Shown: positions 37,915 to 45,677 of the stretch, in pieces
Layout: every line of letters begins with the position of its first letter
How positions within the stretch are numbered: position 1 is the first letter of the stretch
Source: DATCJA01 sp963814955
Lineage (GTDB): Bacteria; Acidobacteriota; Vicinamibacteria; Vicinamibacterales; UBA2999
DNA length: 64,000 bases
NCBI GenBank assembly: GCA_963814955.1
Contig: CAWFEX010000004.1
Location: 186,001 to 250,000 of the forward strand
Direction of reading: 5' to 3'
Position numbers and translations under genes: made by a program
The notes under the pieces: model-generated
Seen by the model: the letters and a program-made list of their open reading frames with translations, nothing else
Databases searched by the model: none
What the model was told of the DNA's origin: nothing

Positions 37915-39522
37915 ATGGCTCAAGCCGTCCACAGCAGGGGCGCCATCTCCGTCACGGCGGAATTCCTTAGCACTCTTCGAGGCTTCCTTCGAACCCCGAT
38001 CGGGCCGGACGAGTGTCGCGACCGGCTTCGAGCGGGGCTCGCCCAACGCGAAGCCGCCGTGCTTCGGTTGTTTCGCGAGCTGATGATCGCCGAGTCACCC
38101 ATGCCGTACCGGAGGCTCTTCGACCATGCCGGCCTCACGATGGGCGACCTCGACGCACTCGTGCGCGCCGAGGGCGCGTGCGGCGCGCTCGTGCGCATAC
38201 ACGAGGCCGGCGTGTTCGTGACCCTCGACGAGTTCAAGGGGCGGCGTCCCATTCAGCGGGGTTCGCTCAGTCTGGCCGTCGAGGCGAGTGATTTCGACAA
38301 CCGCACGGTGGTGTCCGGTTTCCTCGCCCGAACGGGCGGCTCGCGGAGCGCCGGCACGCCTCTCCTGATCGATCTAGACCTGGTAGCCCACGAAGCGTGC
38401 TACGAGTGGATGGCGGCCGCTGCGTTCGAGCGCGTAGGGGCGCTCCGTGCGCTCTGGCGGCCCGTCCCGCCAGGGACGGCTGGCCTCAAGCACGCGCTTC
38501 GCTTTGCCAAGATCGGCCAGCCGGTGGAGCGGTGGTTCTCGCAGCATCCCGTGTGGGCCGGCCGCGAGTGGCGACACTCCCTGTTCACGGCGGGAACGAT
38601 GCTCGCAAGCCGCATCGCAGGCCGAGGTTTGGCGTGGCCCGAGCATGTGCCCGCGTCCGAAGCCACGACGATCGCTCGATGGATGGCCCAGCAGAAGGCG
38701 AGAGGGCGCCCGCCCGTCCTCCACACCAACGCAGCATCGGGCGTTCGCGTGTGCCAGGCCAGCCGCGCGGCAGGCCTGGACATCAGCGGATCGTTCTTCG
38801 GCGTGGGCGGAGAACCCTACACCGAGGCCAAGGCCGCCGCGATTGCCGACGCGGGCTGCCTGGCGGCCTCCATCTACTCGATGTCCGAAGTGGGCCGGAT
38901 CGCGACACCTTGCGCGGATCCGGCGGCGCCAGACGACGCGCATGTGGCGATCGACAAGGTGGTGCTCGTGTCACGCGATACCCGCGTGGGAGGCGCGGCA
39001 ACCCCCGTTCCCGCACTGTTCCTCACGGCGCTCCATCCGTCGACGCCGAAGGTCATGCTCAACGTTGAATTGGGTGACTATGCCACGGTGACGAACCGGG
39101 TGTGCCGGTGCCCGTGGAGCGCGCTCGGATTCACGGTCCATGTGAGCGGGATCCGAAGTTATGAGAAGCTGACGGCCGAAGGCATGCACTTCATCGGCGC
39201 CCATCTGTTGACGCTCATCGAACACACCCTGCCCGCGACGTTCGGCGGCAGCGCGGTCGACTATCAACTCGTCGAGGACGAACGCGCGGGCGTGCCGTTC
39301 GTGTCGCTCGTCGTGAGTCCCGGGATTGGCGATCTCGACGAGTCGCGACTGCGCGAGCACGTGTTGGCCGAGCTCGGGCGCGACGAGGCAGCTCTGCGGA
39401 TGATGGCGGGCCGTTGGCGCGACGCGGGGACGCTCCGGGTCGAGCGGCGCGACCCGTTCCTGACCCCGGCTGGGAAGGTGCTGGCTCTGCATGTACAACA
39501 ACGGGGGCGCCGCGATGCGTAA
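37915..39522 (+). CDS. Adenylate-forming enzyme-like protein (ANL, PaaK-like)
   Basis: 535 residues, intact. A Ser/Gly/Thr-rich loop FLARTGGSRSAGTPL resembles the P-loop of acyl-adenylating enzymes. It is followed by ISGSFFGVGGEPYTEAKAAAI and YSMSEVGRIATPC (comparable with Y-x-x-TE-x-G), then LNVELGDYATVTNRVCRCP and SGIRSYEKLTAEGMHF, which fits the GD and Lys region. Two Cys in CRC could bind metal. Phenylacetate-CoA ligases show a similar order. It would activate a carboxylic acid as AMP-ester; no CoA or carrier partner is nearby. It is the only large intact gene of the element. Confidence 0.65.
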   Translation: MAQAVHSRGAISVTAEFLSTLRGFLRTPIGPDECRDRLRAGLAQREAAVLRLFRELMIAESPMPYRRLFDHAGLTMGDLDALVRAEGACGALVRIHEAGVFVTLDEFKGRRPIQRGSLSLAVEASDFDNRTVVSGFLARTGGSRSAGTPLLIDLDLVAHEACYEWMAAAAFERVGALRALWRPVPPGTAGLKHALRFAKIGQPVERWFSQHPVWAGREWRHSLFTAGTMLASRIAGRGLAWPEHVPASEATTIARWMAQQKARGRPPVLHTNAASGVRVCQASRAAGLDISGSFFGVGGEPYTEAKAAAIADAGCLAASIYSMSEVGRIATPCADPAAPDDAHVAIDKVVLVSRDTRVGGAATPVPALFLTALHPSTPKVMLNVELGDYATVTNRVCRCPWSALGFTVHVSGIRSYEKLTAEGMHFIGAHLLTLIEHTLPATFGGSAVDYQLVEDERAGVPFVSLVVSPGIGDLDESRLREHVLAELGRDEAALRMMAGRWRDAGTLRVERRDPFLTPAGKVLALHVQQRGRRDA

Positions 39523-39719
39523 TTTCCGGCTACGGCGTTCGGCTTCGGACGCGTGCCATCGACGGCCGCGATTGTCCGGACTGGCTGGGCCTTCCACCAG
39601 GTCGCTTGGCGGGCACGTGCGAAGCCTGTTGTTCGGAAAGCTGCTGTCTGACGTTTTAGTGATCTGGAGAGCAGATTCCCCGGTTTCCCCGGGCCAATTG
39701 TGCAACCGTGACGGACTGA

Positions 39720-39884
39720 GGAACGGACACCAAGACACGGTCGGTGTTCGACCGCTATGACATCGTCAATCAATTGGAATTGCGATCAGGTGTGACGAAG
39801 CTCGGCGCCACGATGGTTGAGGGGACAAAACAGGGACAATCGACCAATCAAGGCAAGGTGCGGCGGATCCGCACTGCGCGCTGA
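39720..39884 (+). pseudogene. Tyrosine recombinase C-terminal remnant
   Basis: The frame from 39720 to TGA 39882-39884 reads TDTKTRSVFDRYDIVN followed by QLELRSGVTKLG. This is the C-terminal end of phage-type integrases, where the Tyr in FDRY is the catalytic nucleophile. A stop at 39717 and no earlier conserved core show that most of the gene is lost. It ends 21 bp before the tRNA repeat, the usual integrase position. Confidence 0.75.
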
Positions 39885-39905
39885 CTTTTACTTTCCTTAG
39901 GAATT

Positions 39906-39964
39906 TGGTGCCTGAGGAGGGAATCGAACCCACACGCCGGGTGACCGGCGGGAGATTTTGAGTC
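39906..39964. mobile_element. Right attachment repeat within tRNA-Leu
   Basis: This is the 59-bp copy that belongs to the intact tRNA. It covers the 3' CCA end, T arm, variable arm and part of the anticodon arm. Its twin is at 35796-35854. The core of recombination should lie in this interval. Confidence 0.9.
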
Positions 39965-39994
39965 TCCTGCGTCTGCCAGTTCCGCCACTCAGGC
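39906..39994 (-). tRNA. tRNA-Leu (anticodon CAA)
   Basis: Read on the minus strand, acceptor arm GCCTGAG pairs with CTCAGGC, followed by A and an encoded CCA (89 nt in all). The anticodon stem GGAGA/TCTCC encloses CTCAAAA, giving anticodon CAA. A long variable arm (GCCGGTCACCCGGC) and the T-loop GTTCGATTC fit a class II leucine tRNA. The gene is the integration site of the element to its left. Confidence 0.95.
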
Positions 39995-40119
39995 CCGAAG
40001 TAAGCGATCCAATTCTATCAACGACTTACGCCGATTGTTGCACGGGCGTAATGCTTGCTTGGGTGCCTTTGTCCCCGCGTTTTGTCCCTGGCATCGATTT
40101 TCGCTCTGATCGCTCTGAA

Positions 40120-40392
40120 TCACAGGCCACATTCCAAAAAGCCGACCTGCAGCGATTCAGGCTTGATCCAGTAGGGTTTCGTGGCTCCACCCACTCCGCG
40201 CACTTGGACCCAGGCCCCGCTGATAGCCTCGACTTGGAACCGTTCTCCGGGACTCAATCCCCGAATAGTGCAAACCGGCTGTCCGATTTTGAAGATCGGC
40301 GGCAAGTTACTTTCCTGGGCGGTCAATGGGAAAGTCGCTGCGGCAGAGTATCCAAGTAGCAATCCGACGCCGAGAACAAGCACTCTTGTCAT
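40120..40392 (-). CDS. Small secreted protein, SH3-like
   Basis: 90 residues. A signal peptide (MTRVLVLGVGLLLGYSAA) is followed by a 60-residue beta-rich domain (FKIGQPVCTIRGLSPGERFQVEAISGAWVQVRGV). The pattern of a small barrel with W and G residues is compatible with an SH3-like fold. Two Cys could form a disulfide. No family name is certain. It lies alone. Confidence 0.55.
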   Translation of the reverse strand: MTRVLVLGVGLLLGYSAAATFPLTAQESNLPPIFKIGQPVCTIRGLSPGERFQVEAISGAWVQVRGVGGATKPYWIKPESLQVGFLECGL

Positions 40393-40525
40393 GAGTTTCT
40401 CCTTATCCGGCCGCTTGCGAAATCACCGCCCATCGTAATATGTGCCGCTTCGGGAATCTCAGACATCGCCTTCAATGTGAGCCACCGTTGATCCGTTCCA
40501 AGCTCTGCAGTAGGATCGGCATCCC

Positions 40526-40720
40526 ATGGTTCCCGCGATGGTGCCAGACGACGACCTCGTCCTGGTGCTCACCTGTCCAGAATGTGAGCACGCGCACTCC
40601 CGCATCTCCATGCGCAGTCAAACCATCCTGACGGTGAAGTGCCGCCAGTGTCAGCACTCTTGGTCCACCCTGATCGCCACGTTGCCAGAATCCGTCCTGA
40701 AGCAATTGCCCCCGCATTAG
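40526..40720 (+). CDS. Small zinc-ribbon protein
   Basis: 64 residues (or 60 from the second Met). Two CxxC pairs, CPEC (about residue 17) and CRQC (about residue 39), 19 residues apart, make a full zinc ribbon. The rest is unremarkable. Such proteins often bind nucleic acids or other proteins. No neighbour suggests a role. Confidence 0.55.
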   Translation: MVPAMVPDDDLVLVLTCPECEHAHSRISMRSQTILTVKCRQCQHSWSTLIATLPESVLKQLPPH

Positions 40721-41173
40721 TGGTTAGTGGGTATTACCGTCGTGCTGGAAAGCGGATCCGTTGAACCCGAGCGAATGGGGTTGTAGAATTGCCGCCCCCC
40801 CGCCGGCCGATGGTCCCGACGGTGCACAACCGGAGGCCGTCGCCTGAAAGCTTCTCGTTAATTGCCCCGATACTTTGGTGACCGACGCCCACGAGTTGCG
40901 ACACTCGCTCCGTTCCGCAGGTGGGTCAGGTGTATGTGGCGGACGCGCGGCTTTCACGAAGTGGATTTGCATACTGGTCGCTGCCGCTACTGCAAACGGC
41001 CGTGGACGGTGGTGAATCTCCCGTTAAACGTCGCTTGAGCATGCGCAACTCGTAACCGCTCGTATTTCATTGGCGGTTTGCCCTCCAGTCACTCCGAGCT
41101 TTCGCTGTCCGTCGCATCGGCGCGGACGGCACGCTTCCACACAGGTCGGAGGTAGCCGTGATTTAATTCGCGC
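40721..41173. other. 453-bp stretch without a clear gene
   Basis: Nothing convincing is seen apart from a very small ORF at 40934-41038, where GFHEVDLHTGRCRYC is followed by KRPWTVVNLPL: 34 residues with one CxxC that resembles half a zinc ribbon. No ribosome site is clear. Otherwise only poly-C (about 40793-40800) and ordinary sequence. Confidence 0.4.
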
Positions 41174-41575
41174 GTGATATTCCTTCAACAGACGCGCCAC
41201 AAAGCTTCGAGCGTGACGCTCTTCTTGTTACTGGCATCATGTGCTCTCGCGCAGTCACAACGACCACAAGAACAACCCAGTCCCGGCGGCGCTGAGCAAC
41301 CAGCCGCACCCGATCCACGCGGCACTGAAGGGTCGCCGCTCATCGTCAGGATTCAACCAACCCCGCAGACTGACGAGGAAGCCGCCAAAGAACAAGCACA
41401 AATAGAACAGCAGGAGTCGGCCCAACGGTGGACGAAAGGGTTGGGCATCGCGACCGGCATTCTCGGCGTGCTCCAACTCATTGCTATCGGCTTTCAGGTT
41501 GGTATTCGATCGTGTCTTGATTCAGCCGACCGAAGCTGCCCTCAGTGGCTGAAGCCTTCTTCCGATTACACGTGA
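41174..41575 (+). CDS. Exported protein with C-terminal membrane helix
   Basis: 133 residues. A signal peptide (VTLFLLLASCALAQ) is followed by an 80-residue hydrophilic, Gln/Glu/Pro-rich stretch. Residues about 90-110 form a membrane helix (TGILGVLQLIAIGFQVGI). The family is unknown. The C-terminal tail is different in character and may reflect another frame slip, but no proof is available. Confidence 0.5.
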   Translation: MIFLQQTRHKASSVTLFLLLASCALAQSQRPQEQPSPGGAEQPAAPDPRGTEGSPLIVRIQPTPQTDEEAAKEQAQIEQQESAQRWTKGLGIATGILGVLQLIAIGFQVGIRSCLDSADRSCPQWLKPSSDYT

Positions 41576-41891
41576 GGTAGCACGGGCGCCATCCGCTCTT
41601 GTCCCAAAAGATGCGTGCATTCCCCTTTGCTGCAATCGCGTGATCAATCGCTTCAGCCTCGACGCGCTCACCTCGACGTGAGCAGTAGAAACGAAATCGG
41701 TTCTCCGGCTTTGACAGAAACTCCGCGCGCTCCGTTTTCCATCGCGCGGATCCGTGAAGTTGCGAATAATTCCGACGCTGTTTCCGATCTCGTTCGTACT
41801 GGCGTTCATGCTCGGCACATCTCGAGGTTCGGCCTGTCGAGCGTCGTGAGCAGGGCCATACCGAACAGGGGCTAGTCGGCAAACTAGGCAT
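41484..41891 (-). CDS. HNH-like phage-type protein with lost catalytic residues
   Basis: About 135 residues from ATG 41891. An N-terminal Cys-rich start (CSVWPCSRRSTGRTSRCAEH) and the later AIDHAIAAKGNARIFWDKSGWRPCYLTCNRKK match small phage HNH endonucleases. In those, the motif is DHI-PH-G..LFWD..NWQ.LC..CH. Here the second His (A-A) and the last His (N) are replaced, so nuclease activity is doubtful. It overlaps the 41174 gene on the opposite strand. Confidence 0.55.
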   Translation of the reverse strand: MPSLPTSPCSVWPCSRRSTGRTSRCAEHERQYERDRKQRRNYSQLHGSARWKTERAEFLSKPENRFRFYCSRRGERVEAEAIDHAIAAKGNARIFWDKSGWRPCYLTCNRKKASATEGSFGRLNQDTIEYQPESR

Positions 41892-42276
41892 AACCGCGCC
41901 CCGAAAGTGCTGGCGATGCCGCCGCGGGACCACGGGACGACGGCGCAGGGCTTGCTGCGTGCAGCTTAGAGCGTGCGATATGGCTGACGTCTTGCGCGTC
42001 AAGTTCAACCCCCGATGGGGTTGGAGCAAACACGAGGCACAGGAAACCGGCGAACCGCCGGACTCGCCTGATGTCGAACGCCCACCCGATCAGGATCTTC
42101 CGGTCTCGGATGAAGAGCGGGGCGATATACCCAGTAGCCCAGACGCTCTCCCGTTTACAGGCGAAGACGTTGAGGACGTGGGTCCGCCCCGGAAGCGGGA
42201 TCGCCCACCGCCTATGTGAGCCTTCAAATTCATTCTTCAGCGGACAGAGACAATCCGCCCACGTCATCGCGAGCAC
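41884..42276 (-). CDS. Uncharacterised ORF upstream of the HNH-like gene
   Basis: 130 residues in the minus frame; its stop overlaps the HNH-like start by 8 bp, which would fit translational coupling. The sequence has no clear motif, and an opposite-strand 86-residue acidic ORF (41959-42219) overlaps it. I cannot decide between them. Confidence 0.25.
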   Translation of the reverse strand: MLAMTWADCLCPLKNEFEGSHRRWAIPLPGRTHVLNVFACKRESVWATGYIAPLFIRDRKILIGWAFDIRRVRRFAGFLCLVFAPTPSGVELDAQDVSHIARSKLHAASPAPSSRGPAAASPALSGRGYA

Positions 42277-42436
42277 ACTCGAGCCGCGACCATAACGAGC
42301 AAGAAGATCGCGGTGCCAATCAGAAGTTCCATCTCACTCCCATCGGCAAGTGGCCGGTTCTCTCGCTCGCCTCGTCCTCTGGCGTTAGACTATGACCCTC
42401 CCCGATCGGTTCTCGTTGCAGACACAAGAGGGAGAC

Positions 42437-42932
42437 ATGCGCAATACACTCGCTCTCGTCGTTGGTCTCGCGATACTGGTCGGCTGCCTTGCATTGGCTA
42501 ACGCTCAGTCCAACGCCTCGCAGCTGGAGGGCGCGTGGGCCGTACAGGAGGTCACCGCTCCCAAACCGATCCAGCCGAATCCGCCGAAGAAGCCAACCGG
42601 TTTGGTTGTGTTTTCCGGACGGCACTACGCGCTTTCCGCGACCGACGTCACCCGTCCAGATTTCGCAGAGGGTGGTCCGCCGCAAGGCCACGGCCGACCA
42701 ATTGCGCGCCACGTGGGGACCGGTACAGTCGGAGGCAGGAACGTTCACCGTCACGGGCAACACCATCCGGTTCACGAGAGTTGTAGCGAAGGGGCCTGCT
42801 GCGGTGGCGTCGGGAAACTTCGTTGAACGATCCTTCATGCTGAAGGGTGACACGCTCGTGGTAACCGATGTGCGGAACCAGAACGGACCTATCGAAAATC
42901 CCATAACGGTGCGGCTTACACGGGCGAAGTAG
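42437..42932 (+). pseudogene. Lipocalin-like secreted protein, frameshifted
   Basis: From ATG 42437 a signal peptide (LALVVGLAILVGCLALANA) leads into QLEGAWAVQEVT and GLVVFSGRHYALS. The frame is lost near 42672; the next frame continues TADQLRATWGPVQSEAGTFTVTGNTIRF and TLVVTDVRNQNGP to the stop at 42932. Together it is a beta-rich, 160-residue lipocalin-like protein. One missing base accounts for the split. Confidence 0.6.
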
Positions 42933-43640
42933 AGTCTCCGGAGGCGTGCGCACACATTTCATGGCTGACGCCGGTGCGTCGGCGTGAAATACGCGCTGGC
43001 TATCACTCCTCATGGCTGGCGCCTTAAGTCGGCCGGCGCGGTATTCGCCACGGCTCTTCTTATGTCGCGAGTTGAGATCGGCGGCGGGCGACTTCGTGCT
43101 GGGGCCTTTTTTTGCGACGACACTTCCGAGCCCCGGAATGCAGCTCGAGTCGAGGTCAGATCCCCGTAACCGCTGAAAGCGCAACGAGTTCAGCGTCGTG
43201 ATCGTCGCGCCAGGGGGCGCGGGACTACCGAGGCAACGGTCGCGCCATCTCCGGGCGCCGACGCCTGCGTCGGCGTAAATGGTTGCATCACGTCACTTAC
43301 GCGGCTGCAGCGATGTGGATTTCGTCGAAGGACCAGGGGCTGGGGTGCGTACCACCGTGGGACACGACGTGTCGATACTTGTCGTTCCAGTCTGGCGCGG
43401 TCACATGCGGGTGAAGAAAGTGTCCCGATTCGATCCACCTCCTCACCGGCAAGCCCCGGAAGTGACAACTATCACCGTGAGTGTTCCAACATGGCACGCA
43501 CGGCGGTAGTTGCGCGTCGCGCTAATCCCACCTCACGGCGGAAAGAAATCCCAAGCCGCACAGCAACTTACGACGCAGCATCATTTCCAGGCCGAACGCT
43601 GGCGTTGTCATTGCCCCATCCGGGGCAAGGAGTTACCCAG
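42933..43640. other. 708-bp stretch without a firm gene
   Basis: No convincing gene. Two similar palindrome-like segments (about 42966-42992 and 43257-43283), each containing GCGTCGGCGT followed by A/G-AAAT, suggest a short dispersed repeat. A minus-strand ORF (43297-43497, 66 residues, rich in His and Trp) is possible but has no recognisable family. Confidence 0.35.
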
Positions 43641-43817
43641 ATGCCGCGTATTGCTCGCATTGCATTCAGTCTCACTGGGCTGCTGCTGCTCTATATGGTG
43701 AATCCGGGTGTCGCGTGGTTGATGATTGGGGGAGGGCTTCTATACCACGCGGGCCTGCGCATATACCACGCGGGCCTGCGCAGGCGACGGCCATTACGCA
43801 GCGTTTCAGTGTCTTGA
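43641..43817 (+). CDS. Small membrane protein with 7-residue duplication
   Basis: 58 residues from ATG 43641, preceded by AAGGAG at a fitting distance. One or two helices (IAFSLTGLLLLYMVNPGVAWLMIGG) are followed by YHAGLRI-YHAGLRR, encoded by a perfect 21-bp tandem repeat (43741-43782), and a basic tail. No family is recognised. Confidence 0.45.
   Translation: MPRIARIAFSLTGLLLLYMVNPGVAWLMIGGGLLYHAGLRIYHAGLRRRRPLRSVSVS
43741..43782. repeat. Perfect 21-bp tandem duplication
   Basis: TATACCACGCGGGCCTGCGCA occurs twice in a row (43741-43761 and 43762-43782). Because 21 is a multiple of three the frame of the small ORF is kept. Confidence 0.85.
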
Positions 43818-43870
43818 ATCCTGTGCGGGCGTACCGCACCGCCGCCGCAGTTCTATCTGATCGACTTGTC

Positions 43871-44167
43871 ATGCGCATCTTTCATCGAACGGTGAAGACC
43901 GCAGCGGACGCCATCATGAGCGAGGGCTTCAAGGACAATGAAGAGAAGTACCTCAGCGATTTCTCATGGCGAGGCGTGTGGGTGTCCGACCGGCCGCTGC
44001 GCGGAGATCCGGCGCGGCAGAACGCCGTGCTGATGCTGGAGGTTCCTGCCGAAGTGTTCGCGGAATACGAATGGTTGCAAGAGGGAGAAACCTATCGCGG
44101 AAGTCTCATACCCGCGTCGATCCTGAACCGCTACGGCCCGCCGCGGGCGACGGAGGATCAGGACTAG
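43871..44167 (+). CDS. Small protein of unknown function, ART-like start
   Basis: 98 residues from ATG 43871. The sequence MRIFHRTVKTAADAIMSEGF recalls the first strand and helix of ADP-ribosyltransferase or RNA 2'-phosphotransferase-like folds (H-x-T, A-x-x-I-x-x-x-GF). It continues WRGVWVSDRPL, LMLEVPAEVFAEYEWLQEG and ends with IPASILNRYG. No catalytic Glu motif can be assigned. The comparison is by eye only. Confidence 0.5.
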   Translation: MRIFHRTVKTAADAIMSEGFKDNEEKYLSDFSWRGVWVSDRPLRGDPARQNAVLMLEVPAEVFAEYEWLQEGETYRGSLIPASILNRYGPPRATEDQD

Positions 44168-45619
44168 CGTCGCGGCGCAATCATCCGCACAAATCGAGAG
44201 ACCGCCGCGCGCAACGTCATGCCTGCGGGTGCCACCAAGGTTCTGCCTGCCTCGGTCTTCTTCACGGTAACGTTGCCGCTCTTCGTAGGATGGATCGTCA
44301 TGCCCCGGTGCGTAGGAACCCGCACACCCTCCCGCCAGCGCGGCCTGCAGGACAGACGCTCCTTTCCTGACAACGAAACGACGTGCACGTCGTAGGTGCC
44401 GGGCAGCAGTGCTCGAATCGAGGGCATCGGAAAGACGCCGTCATACCTGGCGGTCTGCCCGTAGGGCGGCGGTTCCGGATCGCGCCGTACTAGCGGAAAA
44501 GCGGATCCACCTTCACCATCCCGTCGCCGAACTTCGCAAATCAGTTGGCGCGGCAGGCTGATTCTGCCGTCGATCGCGGCCTCGATGACGAGCTCGAGGC
44601 CGGCCTTGTTGCACCGTGCATCCGAAATCGTGGCTCTGACAATCGGGTCGTGCTCGTGCCGGGTCGACGCCAGCAGTCCCGCCTTATCGCTCCGGCGGAC
44701 GAAGTACGCGCGTTCTCGAAACGGGCTTTCGAGCGTTCGCTCCGTCTCTTCGCTGACGAACTCCTCGGCGAAGGACTTGTGTGCGGCAATCCAGTTTTCC
44801 TGTCCGCGGTCGTCGGTACTGGCACAGGAAACGAGGATTGTACACGTTCAGACACTTGCGGCGGTACAAATCGAGCAATATCTGGTCGGCTGTGGCCGAC
44901 CTGCCCAGATGCTCCCGCACGACGCGTGCGATTGCGGCGACTGACGAGGAATAGGTGACGGGATCGCGGGGCGTGCGGCTCAGGTGCTGCCCGTCTCGGT
45001 GCTCGCGGAGGAAATAATAGTCGGCGTCGCTCACAATGGAAATCCGGCGCGCGTGCAGGTATGCGAGCGTATTGAACATTCCATCGTCGAGACGGACGCC
45101 TTCCGGAAACCAGATGTCGTGATCGGTGAGCATTTGGCGGCGAAACAGCTTCTGGGGAAACAGCGTCTTGAAAGCCGTCACGAGATCGGCATCGACGACG
45201 GTGTTCTCGTAAACCGACGTCGGAAAGCCGCGGCCTCCGAGCGATGTCAACCTGGGAATCACGATGTCCGATTGATGCTGCTCGGCGAAATCCAGCAGAC
45301 GCCGCAGGCACGCCGGCACGAGGACGTCATCCGCATCGGCGAAGAAGACGAAGTCGCCGGACGCGCGGCGCAACCCTGCGTTCCGGGGGCGGCCCGGTCT
45401 GCGGCTGTTGGTCTGGTGAACGACGGCGAAGTGCTCGTACCGCTGCGCATATTCGTCAAGGACCTGCGAGCTGCCGTCGGTCGACCCGTCGTCAACGGTG
45501 ATCACGTTGAACGACGTGGGCTGGAGGTCCTGCGCCGCCAGAGAGTCCAGCATTTCTCCCAGGTACGGCAAGGCGTTGTAGACCGGTACAACCACCGACA
45601 CCGTACGCGTGCTGCTCAT
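44164..45619 (-). pseudogene. GT2 glycosyltransferase, frameshifted
   Basis: From ATG 45619 the GT2 domain is clear: SVVVPVYNALPYLGEMLDSL, VITVDDGSTDGS, RPRNAGLRRASGDFVFFADADDVL (DxD). The frame breaks at about 44822-44845. In the next frame the protein continues STDDRGQENWIAAHKSF, RAYFVRRSDKAGLLAS, and so on to the stop at 44164, with no stop in between. The full product is about 485 residues: GT-A fold plus a C-terminal domain of unknown kind. It would transfer a sugar to a surface glycan. The tail at 44164-44427, which looks like a separate ORF, belongs to it. Confidence 0.8.
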
Positions 45620-45677
45620 CGGTTGCAGCTTATACGATCGCACCGAGGTATGGAGGGTCGCCCGCCTGTCGTCTCAC

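Larger units (their letters stand above)
35855..39905. mobile_element. Decayed integrative element at tRNA-Leu(CAA)
   Basis: This 4.05-kb interval lies between the 59-bp repeats. It holds a 5'-truncated ORF next to the left repeat, a small Lys-rich ORF, a frameshifted membrane protein, a transposase remnant, an adenylate-forming enzyme, and, next to the right repeat, the C-terminus of a tyrosine recombinase. The recombinase position beside the tRNA 3' end is the standard island layout. Without an intact integrase it is no longer self-mobile. Confidence 0.85.

Noticed and set aside
41959..42219. Acidic 86-residue plus ORF
   Set aside because: Not clearly coding; it overlaps the equally uncertain minus ORF at 41884, so it was not listed separately.
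44541..45311. 256-residue minus ORF in the GT2 region
   Set aside because: It is a shadow frame. The real continuation of GT2 runs in a different frame to 44164.
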